Origin: Sharpea azabuensis DSM 18934
GTDB lineage: Bacteria > Bacillota_I > Bacilli_A > Erysipelotrichales > Coprobacillaceae
Assembly: GCF_000702165.1 (NCBI RefSeq)
Contig: NZ_JNKU01000011.1
Location: 1 to 57,985, forward strand
Direction of reading: 5' to 3'
Length of the DNA stretch: 57,985 nucleotides
How positions within the stretch are numbered: position 1 is the first letter of the stretch; every line of letters begins with the position of its first letter. This document shows positions 34,641 to 43,780 of this stretch, piece after piece. The position numbers were made by a program, and so were the translations under genes. The notes beneath the pieces are model-generated. The model saw only the letters and a list, made by a program, of their open reading frames with translations, was not told the origin of the DNA and ran no database searches.

Positions 34641-35894
34641 ATGAAAGTACTTGTCATTGGTAGCGGGGGAAGAGAACATGCCATCGCATGGTCCCTTGTC
34701 AAAAGCGATAAAGTAGATCAACTCTATGCATGGCCAGGCAATCCTGGCATTGCCCAAATTGGTGAATGTGTTGAAGGGAGCGTAGAAGACCTAGATGGCA
34801 TTCTTGCTTTCGTTGAAGCACATGATATTGATTTGACTGTCATTGGTCCTGAAGTGCCTCTTTGCATGGGCTTGGCTGATAAGCTGGAAAATGCCGGTCA
34901 TAAGGTTTTTGGACCACGTCAGAAAGCAGCCACACTGGAAGGCTCAAAAGCTTTCTCTAAAGACTTCATGGCGCGTCACAATATTCCTACAGCTAAGTAT
35001 GAAGAAGTGACTGAGCTAAGCGATGCTTATGAAAAGCTTAGTGAATTTAGCTATCCAGTTGTTATTAAGGCGGATGGTCTAGCAGCTGGCAAGGGTGTTG
35101 TCATTGCGGAAAATGAAACTGTTGCCAAGGAAACACTCAAAGAAATGCTTTCGGGAGAAATTCTTGGTGGTGCTGGTAAGAAGGTTGTGATTGAGGAATT
35201 CTTGAAGGGCTTTGAATGTTCGCTCTTATGCTTTACAGATGGACAGACCATTGTCCCAATGGTTTCAGCCAAGGATCATAAGCAGATCTATGATAATAAT
35301 AAGGGACCTAATACAGGTGGTATGGGTAGTGTTTCACCAAATCCATTCCTTCAAGAAGAAGTTGAAGCCACTTTTAGAAAAGATATTCTTGATCCTTTCA
35401 TGAAGGGCTTAGCAGAAGATCAGATGGATTATCGTGGTGTTGTTTTTATCGGCTTGATGGTTGATCAAGGCAAGGCGAAAGTCCTTGAATTCAATGTCCG
35501 TTTTGGTGATCCAGAAACACAGGCCATCTTAATGCGCTTAGATAGTGACCTCTTTGATATTATGTGGGCTTGTGCTAATAAGAAGCTTAAGGATGTCGAA
35601 GTTAAGTGGAGCAATGATACTGTCACTTGTGTTGTTCTTGCAAGCGGTGGCTATCCAGGAAGCTATGAAAAGGGCAAAGTGATTACCGGCCTAGATCAGT
35701 TAGATGATGATATTGTTGTCTTCCATGCTGGAACAGCATTGAAAGATGGTCAGCTTGTGACAAATGGTGGACGTGTTCTCAATATCTGTAATAAAGGTAA
35801 AGATTTAACGTCGACAAGAGAAAAAGTTTATCAGGCAATTGAAAAGATTCATTTTGATGGTATGTACTGTCGAAAAGATATTGGTTTACATTAG
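34641..35894 (+). CDS. purD: GAR synthetase (phosphoribosylamine--glycine ligase)
   Basis: 417 residues, ATP-grasp enzyme. N-terminal VIGSGGREHAIAW, ATP-grasp blocks ADGLAAGKGVV and the KDHKQIYDNNKGPNTGGMGS signature, and VLEFNVRFGDPETQ metal site are intact. Joins glycine to phosphoribosylamine. purF, which supplies phosphoribosylamine, is not in the window. Confidence 0.97.
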   Translation: MKVLVIGSGGREHAIAWSLVKSDKVDQLYAWPGNPGIAQIGECVEGSVEDLDGILAFVEAHDIDLTVIGPEVPLCMGLADKLENAGHKVFGPRQKAATLEGSKAFSKDFMARHNIPTAKYEEVTELSDAYEKLSEFSYPVVIKADGLAAGKGVVIAENETVAKETLKEMLSGEILGGAGKKVVIEEFLKGFECSLLCFTDGQTIVPMVSAKDHKQIYDNNKGPNTGGMGSVSPNPFLQEEVEATFRKDILDPFMKGLAEDQMDYRGVVFIGLMVDQGKAKVLEFNVRFGDPETQAILMRLDSDLFDIMWACANKKLKDVEVKWSNDTVTCVVLASGGYPGSYEKGKVITGLDQLDDDIVVFHAGTALKDGQLVTNGGRVLNICNKGKDLTSTREKVYQAIEKIHFDGMYCRKDIGLH

Positions 35895-35905
35895 AGGAGG
35901 ACAGT

Positions 35906-38900
35906 ATGAATAAAGTCTATCGTGTCTATGTTGTCAAAAGAAAAGAAAATGCGGTTGAAGCGAAAGAAATCAGACATAATCTTCGTCATCAGTTAATGAT
36001 GGAGAATGTTGATGATGTTATTGTGGTGAATCGCTATGATCTTCAGGGCATTAGTGAAGAAGTTTTAAAGAAGGGGATTCATACCATTTTATCAGAACCA
36101 ATGGTTGATGATGTCTATTTAGAAGATTATCCAGTCCCTGATGATTATCATGTCTTCGCCATTGAATATTTACCAGGACAGTATGATGTTCGTGCAGACT
36201 TCGCAGAACAATGCTTCCAGCTCTTAACGGAAGAAAAGGGTGTTAAGGTCAGATGTGCGCGCTTATATGTGGTTAAGGGTGTTAGCGATGAAGATATTCC
36301 AGCGATTGAAAATTATCTGATTAACCCAGTTGATTCACGTCTTGCATCGCTTGCTAAGCCTGAGAGTCTTGATGATGCCAATATTGACATCAAGCCAGTC
36401 CCTATTATTGAAGGCTTTACCAACTTCTCAAAGGAAGAGCTAGAACACTACTTAGCACAAAATGGTATGGCGATGAACTATGATGATTTAAAGGTCACAC
36501 AGGATTATTTCAAGGATGAAGAAAAACGTGATCCAACGGAAACAGAACTTAAGGTTCTTGATACATACTGGTCTGATCATTGTCGTCATACAACATTCTC
36601 AACAGTTATCACTGATATTGACATTGAGAATGGCACATTCAAGGAAATATTAGAAAAAGATATTGAAAATTATAAGGCAAGTCGTCATCTTGTTTATGGT
36701 ATTCATACTGATCGTCCTTTGACATTAATGGATTTAGGTACAATTGGCATGAAGGAATTACGTAAACGTGGTTATCTTGATGACATGGAAGTATCTGAAG
36801 AAATTAATGCCTGCTCGGTTGAACTAACTGTGCATACGGATGAAGGCTATGAGGATTGGTTATTGATGTTTAAGAATGAAACACATAACCATCCTACTGA
36901 AATTGAACCATTTGGTGGTGCAGCGACATGTCTTGGCGGCTGTATTCGTGACCCACTTTCAGGTCGTGCCTATGTTTATCAGTCAATGCGTATTACGGGT
37001 GCCGGTGATCCACGTACACCTATTCGTGATACTATGCCAGGCAAGCTTCCACAGCGCAAGATCTGTCGTGAAGCAGCAGCCGGTTTTTCAAGCTACGGTA
37101 ACCAGATTGGCTTAACAACAGGCTATGTTCATGAAATCTATGATGAAGGCTATCTTGCGAAACGTATGGAACTTGGTGCCGTTGTGGCGGCTGCACCTAA
37201 GAAACAGGTCAAGCGCCTTGAACCTCAGCCAGGTCAGATTGTCCTTTTGATAGGTGGACGTACTGGCCGTGATGGTATCGGTGGGGCAACAGGTTCTTCT
37301 AAGAAACATGAACTTAAAACAACAGAAACAGCAGGCGCGGAAGTCCAAAAAGGTAATCCAGTTGAAGAGCGCAAGATTCAGCGCTTATTCAGAAATCCTG
37401 AATTCTCTGAAAAGATTGTCAGATGTAATGACTTTGGTGCTGGTGGTGTCTCTGTCGCTATTGGTGAATTAGCTGATGGTCTGAATATCCATCTTGATGC
37501 GGTATTGAAGAAATATGAAGGCTTGACAGGTACGGAGCTTGCAATTTCTGAATCTCAGGAACGTATGGCCATTGTCATCAATAAAGAAGATCAGGCCTAT
37601 ATGATGCAAGCTTGCAAGGATGAGAACTTGGAAGTTGTGGAAGTGGCAGAAGTGACAAAAGAACCACGTCTTGTCATGCACTATATGGGCAAGACAATTG
37701 TTGATATCAGTCGTGCTTTCCTCAACAAGAATGGCGCAAAGCGTTATCAGGCTATTCATGTGGCATCTCCTGACTTTGAAAACTTGCCATTCTATCCTGA
37801 AGCCGCTAAGAACTTTAGAGAAACCGTTGCGGATGATTTAAGCTCATTATCAGTTGCCTCACAAAAAGGCTTGGTTGAACGTTTTGACTCATCCATTGGC
37901 AATGGCACAGTTCTTTCACCATATGGTGGTAAGACACTTAGAACAGAAACAGAAGGGATGGCTGGTCTGATCCCTGTCTTAAATAAAGAAACAACAACAT
38001 GTTCACTCTTTGCCTATGGTTATAATCCAAAGATTACGGAATGGTCTCCATACCATGGTGCCATTCATGCAGTTGTTGAATCGGTTGCGAAGATTGTTGC
38101 CATGGGTGGTAACTGGCATAAGATTCGTTTCAGTTTCCAGGAATTCTTTGAAAGACTTGGCAATGATCCTAAGCGCTGGGGCAAGCCATTTGCGGCTCTT
38201 CTTGGGGCATATCGTGCTCAGGAAGAATTATTATTGCCTTCGATTGGTGGTAAGGATTCCATGTCAGGTTCATTTGAAGACTTAGATGTGCCTCCTACAT
38301 TTGTATCCTTTGCGATTACTGGCGCGGATACAAGTGATGTGATCACTCCTGAATTAAAAGCAGGCAATCATGTCTTAGCAGAATTCATGCTGCCAAAAGA
38401 TGCATATCATGTTTATGATTTTGTCGCTTTAAGAAAGACATATGATACGATTCATGCCTTAATGCAAGAAGGCAAGATTAAAGCTGCTTATACGATCAAG
38501 GATGGTGGCTTGATTGAGGCCATCTTCAAGAGTGCCTTTGGTAATGAAATTGGCGTTGAGATTAATGAAGAATTAACCCTTAATGACTTACTCGCTAAGA
38601 ATTATGGTCATATTCTTGTGGAAGTTGAAGATGAAGATGTTATTAAGCCATTTAATAATGTCCGCCTTATCGGTAAGACAAATGAGAGTGCCCAGGTAAA
38701 CTATAGAGGTGAAAGTGTAAGCTTGAATGAAGCTTATGAATGGAATACAAAACCTCTTGATGATGTCTATCCAACAACAGCCAAAGCACCAACACAGGAT
38801 ATCAAGGTTGCCAATTGTCATGAACGCACAAAGCTTCATGCCGATAAGCAATATGATGAAGTTAAGGTTGTCATTCCAACATTCCCAGGAACAAACTGTG

Positions 38901-39664
38901 AATATGATTCAGCTCGTGCCTTTAGAAGAGCAGGGGCTACACCTCGCATAGTGCTTATTCGCAATAAGACCGAAGAAGATATCAAGAAGAGTGTTGCAGA
39001 ACTTGTAGAAGCTATTCATGAAAGTCAGATCATCATGTTCCCTGGTGGTTTCTCAGCATCTGATGAACCTGAAGGATCAGGTAAATTCATTGCGACCGTC
39101 TTACGTAATCCTCAAGTCAAAGAAGCCATTGATGATTTAATGGATCATCGTGAAGGCTTGATTATAGGTATCTGTAATGGATTCCAGGCCCTGATTAAGA
39201 CTGGCTTACTGCCTACTGGCCATATTCGTGATATGGATGAAAATGATGCGACACTGACATTCAACACAATTCATCGTCACGTCTCACAAATGGTTCATAC
39301 AAGAATTGGCAGTGTGAAGTCACCTTGGTTAAGATATGTTGAAGTAGGTGATGAACATGTGATTCCAGTATCCCATGGGGAAGGACGCTTTGTCGCTCCA
39401 AAGGAAGTATTGGATGAATTAATCGCTAATGGTCAGGTTGCCTTCCAGTATGTGGATGAAAAAGGTGAAGTTACAATGGAATTTCCATATAATCCAAATG
39501 GTTCAATGTATGCGATTGAAGGTATTGTTTCTAAAGATGGTCGTGTACTTGGTAAGATGGGGCATTCTGAACGTCAGGGTGAAAATCGTAACTTAAACAT
39601 CTATGGCGAAATGGATCAGAAATTATTTGAAGCTGGTGTAGCTTATTTTAAGAAGGAGCAATAG
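35906..39664 (+). CDS. purL: FGAM synthetase, single-chain PurL with glutaminase domain
   Basis: 1252 residues. An N-terminal PurS-like part is followed by two tandem AIRS-type ATPase halves (DTYWSDHCRHTTF, KNETHNHPTEIEPFGGAATCLGG, GGKDSMSGSF) and, from about residue 990, a class I glutaminase domain with PTFPGTNCE, MFPGGFS and the nucleophile cysteine in IGICNGFQ. This is the fused type also seen in proteobacteria and some Clostridia and Erysipelotrichia, not the PurS-PurQ-PurL trio of Bacillus. No separate purQ or purS is present, as expected. Confidence 0.97.
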   Translation: MNKVYRVYVVKRKENAVEAKEIRHNLRHQLMMENVDDVIVVNRYDLQGISEEVLKKGIHTILSEPMVDDVYLEDYPVPDDYHVFAIEYLPGQYDVRADFAEQCFQLLTEEKGVKVRCARLYVVKGVSDEDIPAIENYLINPVDSRLASLAKPESLDDANIDIKPVPIIEGFTNFSKEELEHYLAQNGMAMNYDDLKVTQDYFKDEEKRDPTETELKVLDTYWSDHCRHTTFSTVITDIDIENGTFKEILEKDIENYKASRHLVYGIHTDRPLTLMDLGTIGMKELRKRGYLDDMEVSEEINACSVELTVHTDEGYEDWLLMFKNETHNHPTEIEPFGGAATCLGGCIRDPLSGRAYVYQSMRITGAGDPRTPIRDTMPGKLPQRKICREAAAGFSSYGNQIGLTTGYVHEIYDEGYLAKRMELGAVVAAAPKKQVKRLEPQPGQIVLLIGGRTGRDGIGGATGSSKKHELKTTETAGAEVQKGNPVEERKIQRLFRNPEFSEKIVRCNDFGAGGVSVAIGELADGLNIHLDAVLKKYEGLTGTELAISESQERMAIVINKEDQAYMMQACKDENLEVVEVAEVTKEPRLVMHYMGKTIVDISRAFLNKNGAKRYQAIHVASPDFENLPFYPEAAKNFRETVADDLSSLSVASQKGLVERFDSSIGNGTVLSPYGGKTLRTETEGMAGLIPVLNKETTTCSLFAYGYNPKITEWSPYHGAIHAVVESVAKIVAMGGNWHKIRFSFQEFFERLGNDPKRWGKPFAALLGAYRAQEELLLPSIGGKDSMSGSFEDLDVPPTFVSFAITGADTSDVITPELKAGNHVLAEFMLPKDAYHVYDFVALRKTYDTIHALMQEGKIKAAYTIKDGGLIEAIFKSAFGNEIGVEINEELTLNDLLAKNYGHILVEVEDEDVIKPFNNVRLIGKTNESAQVNYRGESVSLNEAYEWNTKPLDDVYPTTAKAPTQDIKVANCHERTKLHADKQYDEVKVVIPTFPGTNCEYDSARAFRRAGATPRIVLIRNKTEEDIKKSVAELVEAIHESQIIMFPGGFSASDEPEGSGKFIATVLRNPQVKEAIDDLMDHREGLIIGICNGFQALIKTGLLPTGHIRDMDENDATLTFNTIHRHVSQMVHTRIGSVKSPWLRYVEVGDEHVIPVSHGEGRFVAPKEVLDELIANGQVAFQYVDEKGEVTMEFPYNPNGSMYAIEGIVSKDGRVLGKMGHSERQGENRNLNIYGEMDQKLFEAGVAYFKKEQ

Positions 39665-39665
39665 A

Positions 39666-41048
39666 ATGGAAAAGCTAGAATTTGAAAGCAAGACGCTAAG
39701 CCCACTTGATGGCCGTTATGGTCAAATCAAGGATGCTTTAGGCGATTATTTCTCTGAATATGCATTGGTGAAGTATCGTGTACATGTAGAAATACAATGG
39801 CTCAAGTATTTAAGAGACCATATTGATACAAAAGTCATGCAAGAAGCGAAAAAGAGAGACTGGAGCGGGGTGTTGGCTATCGATACTGACTTCAGTGAAG
39901 ACTCTTATAAACGCATCAAGGAAATTGAAGCCACAACAAGACATGATGTTAAGGCTGTTGAATATTTCATTGATGAAAAGCTGAGGGAACTAGGCTTTGA
40001 ACATCTTGAATCCTTTGTCCATATTGGCTGTACATCAGAAGATATCAACAATACATCCTATGGCTGTATGATTCGTGATGGCTTGAAGAATGTCTGGTTG
40101 CCAGCTGCCAAAGCTTTTGCGAAACATATTGATGAAATAGCCATCAAGGATGCCGATATTCCAATGCTTGCCCATACCCATGGTCAGCCAGCCACACCTA
40201 CAACAGTGGGTAAGGAATTCAAAGTCTATGCTTATCGTTTCAAGAGCTCTATTGAAAATATCGAAAACATCCAGATCAAGGCTAAATTCAATGGGGCAAC
40301 AGGTAACTATTCTGCTATCTCTGTACCATTCCCAGAAATCAACTGGGAAGAAGAAAACAAGGACTTTGTTGAAAACTATCTTGGTCTGACATTCAATCCA
40401 TTTACAACCCAGATTGAATCCCATGACTATACTTGTCATATTCTTGATGGTATTCGACATTTCAATAATGTCTTAATGGATTTAGATGTGGATATGTGGC
40501 TATATATCTCAATGGAATACTTCAAGCAGATTACCGTTGCTGGAGAAGTAGGCTCATCAACAATGCCTCATAAAGTCAATCCAATCAGATTTGAGAATTC
40601 CGAAGCAAATGCCGATTTCTCAAATAATATCTGTGTTGCCTTAAGCAACAAGCTCCCTAAATCAAGAATGCAGAGAGACCTCTCTGATTCTTCTAGCCAG
40701 CGTAATCTTGGCTTAGCTTTTGGCTATAGCTTGCAGGCTATTAATGAAACAACAGCTGGTCTTGCAAAATGCGTAGTCAATGAGACTAAGTTAGCAGAAG
40801 ATCTCAATGAAAAATGGGAAGTCTTAGCTGAACCTATCCAGACAATGCTTAGAAAATATGGTATTGCGGATGCCTATGATCAGTTAAAGGCCTTAACACG
40901 TGGCAAGAATATTTCTAAGGAAGCTATTTTGGAATTTGCGCAGTCACTTGAAGTATTAAGTGATGAAGATCGTGCGACACTTGTCAATATGACACCAGCA
41001 AGCTATATTGGCTATGCATCTCAAATTGCCAAGAAACCATTATATTAA
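39666..41048 (+). CDS. purB: Adenylosuccinate lyase
   Basis: 460 residues, fumarase/aspartase superfamily. The signature loop GEVGSSTMPHKVNPIRFEN with its catalytic serine, the general-acid histidine region LAHTHGQPATPT and the TSEDINN segment are present. Acts twice in purine synthesis: SAICAR to AICAR and adenylosuccinate to AMP. It resembles the longer E. coli-like type (about 456 residues). Last gene of the purine locus, one base after purL. Confidence 0.97.
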   Translation: MEKLEFESKTLSPLDGRYGQIKDALGDYFSEYALVKYRVHVEIQWLKYLRDHIDTKVMQEAKKRDWSGVLAIDTDFSEDSYKRIKEIEATTRHDVKAVEYFIDEKLRELGFEHLESFVHIGCTSEDINNTSYGCMIRDGLKNVWLPAAKAFAKHIDEIAIKDADIPMLAHTHGQPATPTTVGKEFKVYAYRFKSSIENIENIQIKAKFNGATGNYSAISVPFPEINWEEENKDFVENYLGLTFNPFTTQIESHDYTCHILDGIRHFNNVLMDLDVDMWLYISMEYFKQITVAGEVGSSTMPHKVNPIRFENSEANADFSNNICVALSNKLPKSRMQRDLSDSSSQRNLGLAFGYSLQAINETTAGLAKCVVNETKLAEDLNEKWEVLAEPIQTMLRKYGIADAYDQLKALTRGKNISKEAILEFAQSLEVLSDEDRATLVNMTPASYIGYASQIAKKPLY

Positions 41049-41054
41049 AAATAG

Positions 41055-41080
41055 GCTCATGGATGACCATGAGCTTTTTT
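41055..41080 (+). terminator. Terminator of the purine locus
   Basis: GCTCATGG, ATGA, CCATGAGC and six Ts. Confidence 0.9.
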
Positions 41081-41086
41081 GGTGGC

Positions 41087-41116
41087 TTGTGTTTTATAAG
41101 ACTTTCGATATATAAT
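41087..41116 (+). promoter_or_regulatory. Possible promoter of the TetR gene
   Basis: TTGTGT at 41087 and TATAAT at 41111, spacer 18. Confidence 0.55.
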
Positions 41117-41133
41117 AGAACAAGGTGATTTTG

Positions 41134-41676
41134 ATGGATGATACAAGATATATATTTGCACAGGCAATTAAGGAATTATTAAAAACACAGGAACTTGATA
41201 AAATTACAGTTACTGATATTGTTAAGAAAGCTGGTATGACAAGACAGACGTTCTATCGTCATTTCAGTGATAAATATGATTTAGTGAACTGGTATTTTGA
41301 AAGACTTGCGGATAAGAGTTTCTATCAGATTGGGGCACAGGAGACGCTCTTTGAAGGTTTGACAAAGAAGTTTGAATTCATTTTAAATGATCAGACATTT
41401 TTTGCCGCAGCATTCAAGAGTAAGGATTATAACAATGTCGAAAACTATGATTATCATTGTATTCTTGCCTTCTACAAAGATATTTTGAAAAAGAAACTGC
41501 AAGGTCCAATTCCTGAAGACTTGGAATTCTTGCTTGAAATGTATTGTCATGCCTCAATCACAATGACAGTCGAATGGGCGATTAGTGGCATGAAGATGGC
41601 ACCAAAAGAGTTAGCAGCACTACTAATAGAAGCATTACCACCTAAGCTAGAATACTATCTCCAGCATCTCAAATAA
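41134..41676 (+). CDS. TetR-family transcriptional regulator
   Basis: 180 residues. The N-terminal helix-turn-helix ITVTDIVKKAGMTRQTFYRHFSDKYDLV (about 25-52) is typical, and the C-terminal part looks like the TetR_C_8 type found in DhaS-like activators. Ligand and targets are unknown. It follows the purB terminator and is expressed alone; ATG 41134 follows AAGGTGAT. Confidence 0.88.
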   Translation: MDDTRYIFAQAIKELLKTQELDKITVTDIVKKAGMTRQTFYRHFSDKYDLVNWYFERLADKSFYQIGAQETLFEGLTKKFEFILNDQTFFAAAFKSKDYNNVENYDYHCILAFYKDILKKKLQGPIPEDLEFLLEMYCHASITMTVEWAISGMKMAPKELAALLIEALPPKLEYYLQHLK

Positions 41677-41755
41677 CATCTTCTCACATATTTACATGTA
41701 ACCTCTTTACATTAACAAGATTATGTTAATATTATTAATGAATATTCCCATTCTC

Positions 41756-41784
41756 TTTACAAGCATAAGGCAAATGTGTATAGT
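41756..41784 (+). promoter_or_regulatory. Promoter of the 55-residue protein gene
   Basis: TTTACA at 41756 and TATAGT at 41779, spacer 17; ribosome site AAGGAGGT follows at 41800. Confidence 0.7.
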
Positions 41785-41814
41785 ATGGGTGTATTCAATA
41801 AGGAGGTTATTTCA

Positions 41815-41982
41815 ATGTTGAACTACAAAGAAATCGTTAGAAAATCAAATGAATCTTACAATAAATTTTTCAAGGACTTACAGTCTAAACCAAGCGTAAA
41901 GGATTATAATGATATCGAAATTGATGTTGCAAATATGCAGGATATCATTGCTGAAAAAGCAAAAAATTATCATAAACGCTAA
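41815..41982 (+). CDS. Small charged protein (55 residues), unknown function
   Basis: MLNYKEIVRKSNESYNKFF... contains no hydrophobic segment and looks helical and soluble, rich in K, N and D. It has a good promoter, a near-perfect AAGGAGGT ribosome site and its own terminator, so it is very probably expressed. I do not recognise the family. The upstream region (41700-41755) holds ATTAAC/GTTAAT inverted words. Confidence 0.7.
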   Translation: MLNYKEIVRKSNESYNKFFKDLQSKPSVKDYNDIEIDVANMQDIIAEKAKNYHKR

Positions 41983-41987
41983 AAGCG

Positions 41988-42015
41988 GAGCTGTCTTAAT
42001 GACAGCTCTTTTTTT
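41988..42015 (+). terminator. Terminator of the 55-residue protein gene
   Basis: GAGCTGTC, TTAAT, GACAGCTC and seven Ts. Confidence 0.9.
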
Positions 42016-42030
42016 AACAATTGTACATTA

Positions 42031-42057
42031 AAAAACTCAGGATTTATTGATCCTGAG
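42031..42057 (-). terminator. Terminator of the 87-residue protein gene (minus)
   Basis: On the minus strand CTCAGGAT, six bases, ATCCTGAG and five or more Ts. The stem includes the stop codon. Confidence 0.82.
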
Positions 42058-42307
42058 GATGGAAATCAAGATAGTAGGCATAGTCTACAAGCCACATATT
42101 ATCACCATAGCCCATACCTACTGGTATCGCATGATGTGGTACATCATAAGCCATATGTTCATAAATCTTTTCAAGATTGAAGTGTCCATTGGAGAGATGG
42201 TCATAATCTATGACATAGACAAAGAAGTCCTCATAATAACACTCAACCATATCATATTTGATATCATTATCATCATAATATACACTTTGTACAACACGTT
42301 TTTCCAT
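42044..42307 (-). CDS. Small acidic tyrosine-rich protein (87 residues), unknown function
   Basis: MEKRVVQSVYYDDNDIKYDMV... is strongly acidic with many Y and H and no membrane segment. ATG 42307 is preceded by AGGGTGAT at good spacing; earlier in-frame GTG and ATG codons overlap that site. Its own terminator supports it over the frame open on the plus strand. No family recognised. Confidence 0.6.
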   Translation of the reverse strand: MEKRVVQSVYYDDNDIKYDMVECYYEDFFVYVIDYDHLSNGHFNLEKIYEHMAYDVPHHAIPVGMGYGDNMWLVDYAYYLDFHPQDQ

Positions 42308-42390
42308 TTTCATCACCCTTAACTAGTTTAATACAAAGAAGCAAATATGAAAAGAATAATGCGAAAGTGACACTTCGTAAAATGTGTAAC

Positions 42391-42427
42391 TTCAAGTTAA
42401 AATGTGAGAATGTTATAATATTCACAT
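42391..42427 (+). promoter_or_regulatory. Promoter of fucO with flanking dyad
   Basis: TTCAAG at 42391 and TATAAT at 42414, spacer 17. The -10 box sits inside ATGTGA (42402) and TCACAT (42422), a perfect 6-bp dyad with 14 bases between. The word TAAAATGTG occurs twice just upstream, about two helical turns apart. The binding factor is unknown. Confidence 0.6.
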
Positions 42428-42455
42428 AAGAAAGATAGAAAAAAGGAGAAAGAAA

Positions 42456-43607
42456 ATGGCAAACAGAATTGTATTAAACACTGTATCTTATCACGGAAAA
42501 GGTGCTATTGAAGAAATCCCAAATATCATAAAAACAGCGGGATATAAGAAAATTTTTGTATCAACAGATAGTGGCTTAGTAAAAGCTGGTGTATCATCTT
42601 TAGTAACTGATTTACTTGAAAAGAATGATATTCCTTATGCATTATTCTCAGATGTAAAACCTAACCCAACAATTGAAAACGTTCAGGCAGGGGTTAAGGC
42701 ATTCAAGGAATCTGGTGCTGATGCGATTGTCGCAATTGGTGGTGGATCTGCTCAGGATACTGCAAAAGCTATCGGTATTATTATTACTAACCCTGAATTT
42801 GCGGACGTTAAGTCTCTTGAAGGTGTAGCTCCTACAAAGAACCATGCTGTACCTACTATCGCTGTTCCTACAACAGCTGGTACTGCTGCTGAAGTTACTA
42901 TTAACTATGTCATTACTGATACAGAAAAAGAAAGAAAGTTCGTCTGTGTCGATGAACATGATATTCCAATGTATGCAGTTGTTGACCCACAGATGATGAT
43001 GAGCATGCCTGAAGCATTAACTGCTTCTACAGGTATGGATGCCTTAACACATGCGATTGAAGGTTATACAACTAAAGCTGCCTGGGAAATGACAGATATG
43101 TTCCATCTTGAAGCTATCAAGCTTATTGCAGAAAACTTACGTGGCGCTGTTAAGAAAGATCCTAAGGCGAAGGAAAATATGGCTTTAGCACAATATGTTG
43201 CAGGTATGGGCTTCTCAAATGTTGGCTTAGGTATTGCCCATTCTATCGCGCATACATTCTCAGCACACTATGACACACCTCATGGTGTAGCATGTGCCGT
43301 TATGCTTCCGGTTGTTATGGAGTTCAACAAAGAATATACTGGTGAAAAATTCAGAGAAATTGCCCGTGCGATGGGTGTTAAGGGCGTTGATGAAATGAGT
43401 CAGGAAGAATATCGTCAGGCCGCTATCGATGCTGTTAAACAGCTTGGTAAAGATGTTGGTATTCCAGATTATATCAATGGCTTAAAAGAAGAAGATGTTG
43501 AGCAGCTCGCTAAGGATTCAGCAGCTGATGCATGCGCACCAGGCAATCCAAGAGATGCAACAATGGATGACTTTAGAGCATTAATTAGAAAAGTTATGCC
43601 TCGTTAA
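42456..43607 (+). CDS. fucO: Iron-containing alcohol dehydrogenase, lactaldehyde reductase type
   Basis: 383 residues, colinear with E. coli FucO including LEGVAPT, IPTTAGTAAEVTINYVIT-like block and NPRDAT. The metal ligands D195, H199, H262 and H276 are present, as is the NAD-binding GGGSAQD. FucO reduces L-lactaldehyde to 1,2-propanediol with NADH during fucose or rhamnose use. No fucose or rhamnose genes are nearby, so the physiological substrate could also be another small aldehyde. Stands alone between its own promoter and terminator. Confidence 0.9.
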   Translation: MANRIVLNTVSYHGKGAIEEIPNIIKTAGYKKIFVSTDSGLVKAGVSSLVTDLLEKNDIPYALFSDVKPNPTIENVQAGVKAFKESGADAIVAIGGGSAQDTAKAIGIIITNPEFADVKSLEGVAPTKNHAVPTIAVPTTAGTAAEVTINYVITDTEKERKFVCVDEHDIPMYAVVDPQMMMSMPEALTASTGMDALTHAIEGYTTKAAWEMTDMFHLEAIKLIAENLRGAVKKDPKAKENMALAQYVAGMGFSNVGLGIAHSIAHTFSAHYDTPHGVACAVMLPVVMEFNKEYTGEKFREIARAMGVKGVDEMSQEEYRQAAIDAVKQLGKDVGIPDYINGLKEEDVEQLAKDSAADACAPGNPRDATMDDFRALIRKVMPR

Positions 43608-43620
43608 TGACAAACAATAG

Positions 43621-43645
43621 GACTAGCAGATTGCTAGTCTTTTTG
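43621..43645 (+). terminator. Terminator of fucO
   Basis: GACTAGCA, GAT, TGCTAGTC and six Ts. Confidence 0.87.
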
Positions 43646-43709
43646 TATGCAGGTAAGTCAAATGGAATTTTATGAAAATATTAAGAAATGGTGAACTCGC
43701 TTTCTCTAT

Positions 43710-43738
43710 TTTACACATAAAGGGATATTTGCTATAAT
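43710..43738 (+). promoter_or_regulatory. Promoter of the CorC/HlyC-type gene
   Basis: TTTACA at 43710 and TATAAT at 43733, spacer 17. Confidence 0.82.
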
Positions 43739-43780
43739 TGTGGAGAAAAAGAATTTTAAATAAAGGAGATATATTTTATT

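Noticed and set aside
35906-39664. Possible split or fused purL/purQ anomaly
   Set aside because: The single long chain with C-terminal glutaminase is a known form of PurL, not an unusual fusion.
40035-40460. 141-codon minus-strand frame inside purB
   Set aside because: Antisense shadow of a well-conserved enzyme; no start signals.
42047-42322. 91-codon plus-strand frame opposite the 87-residue protein
   Set aside because: No ribosome site, low-complexity I/T/Y content, and the minus-strand gene has a proper start and terminator.
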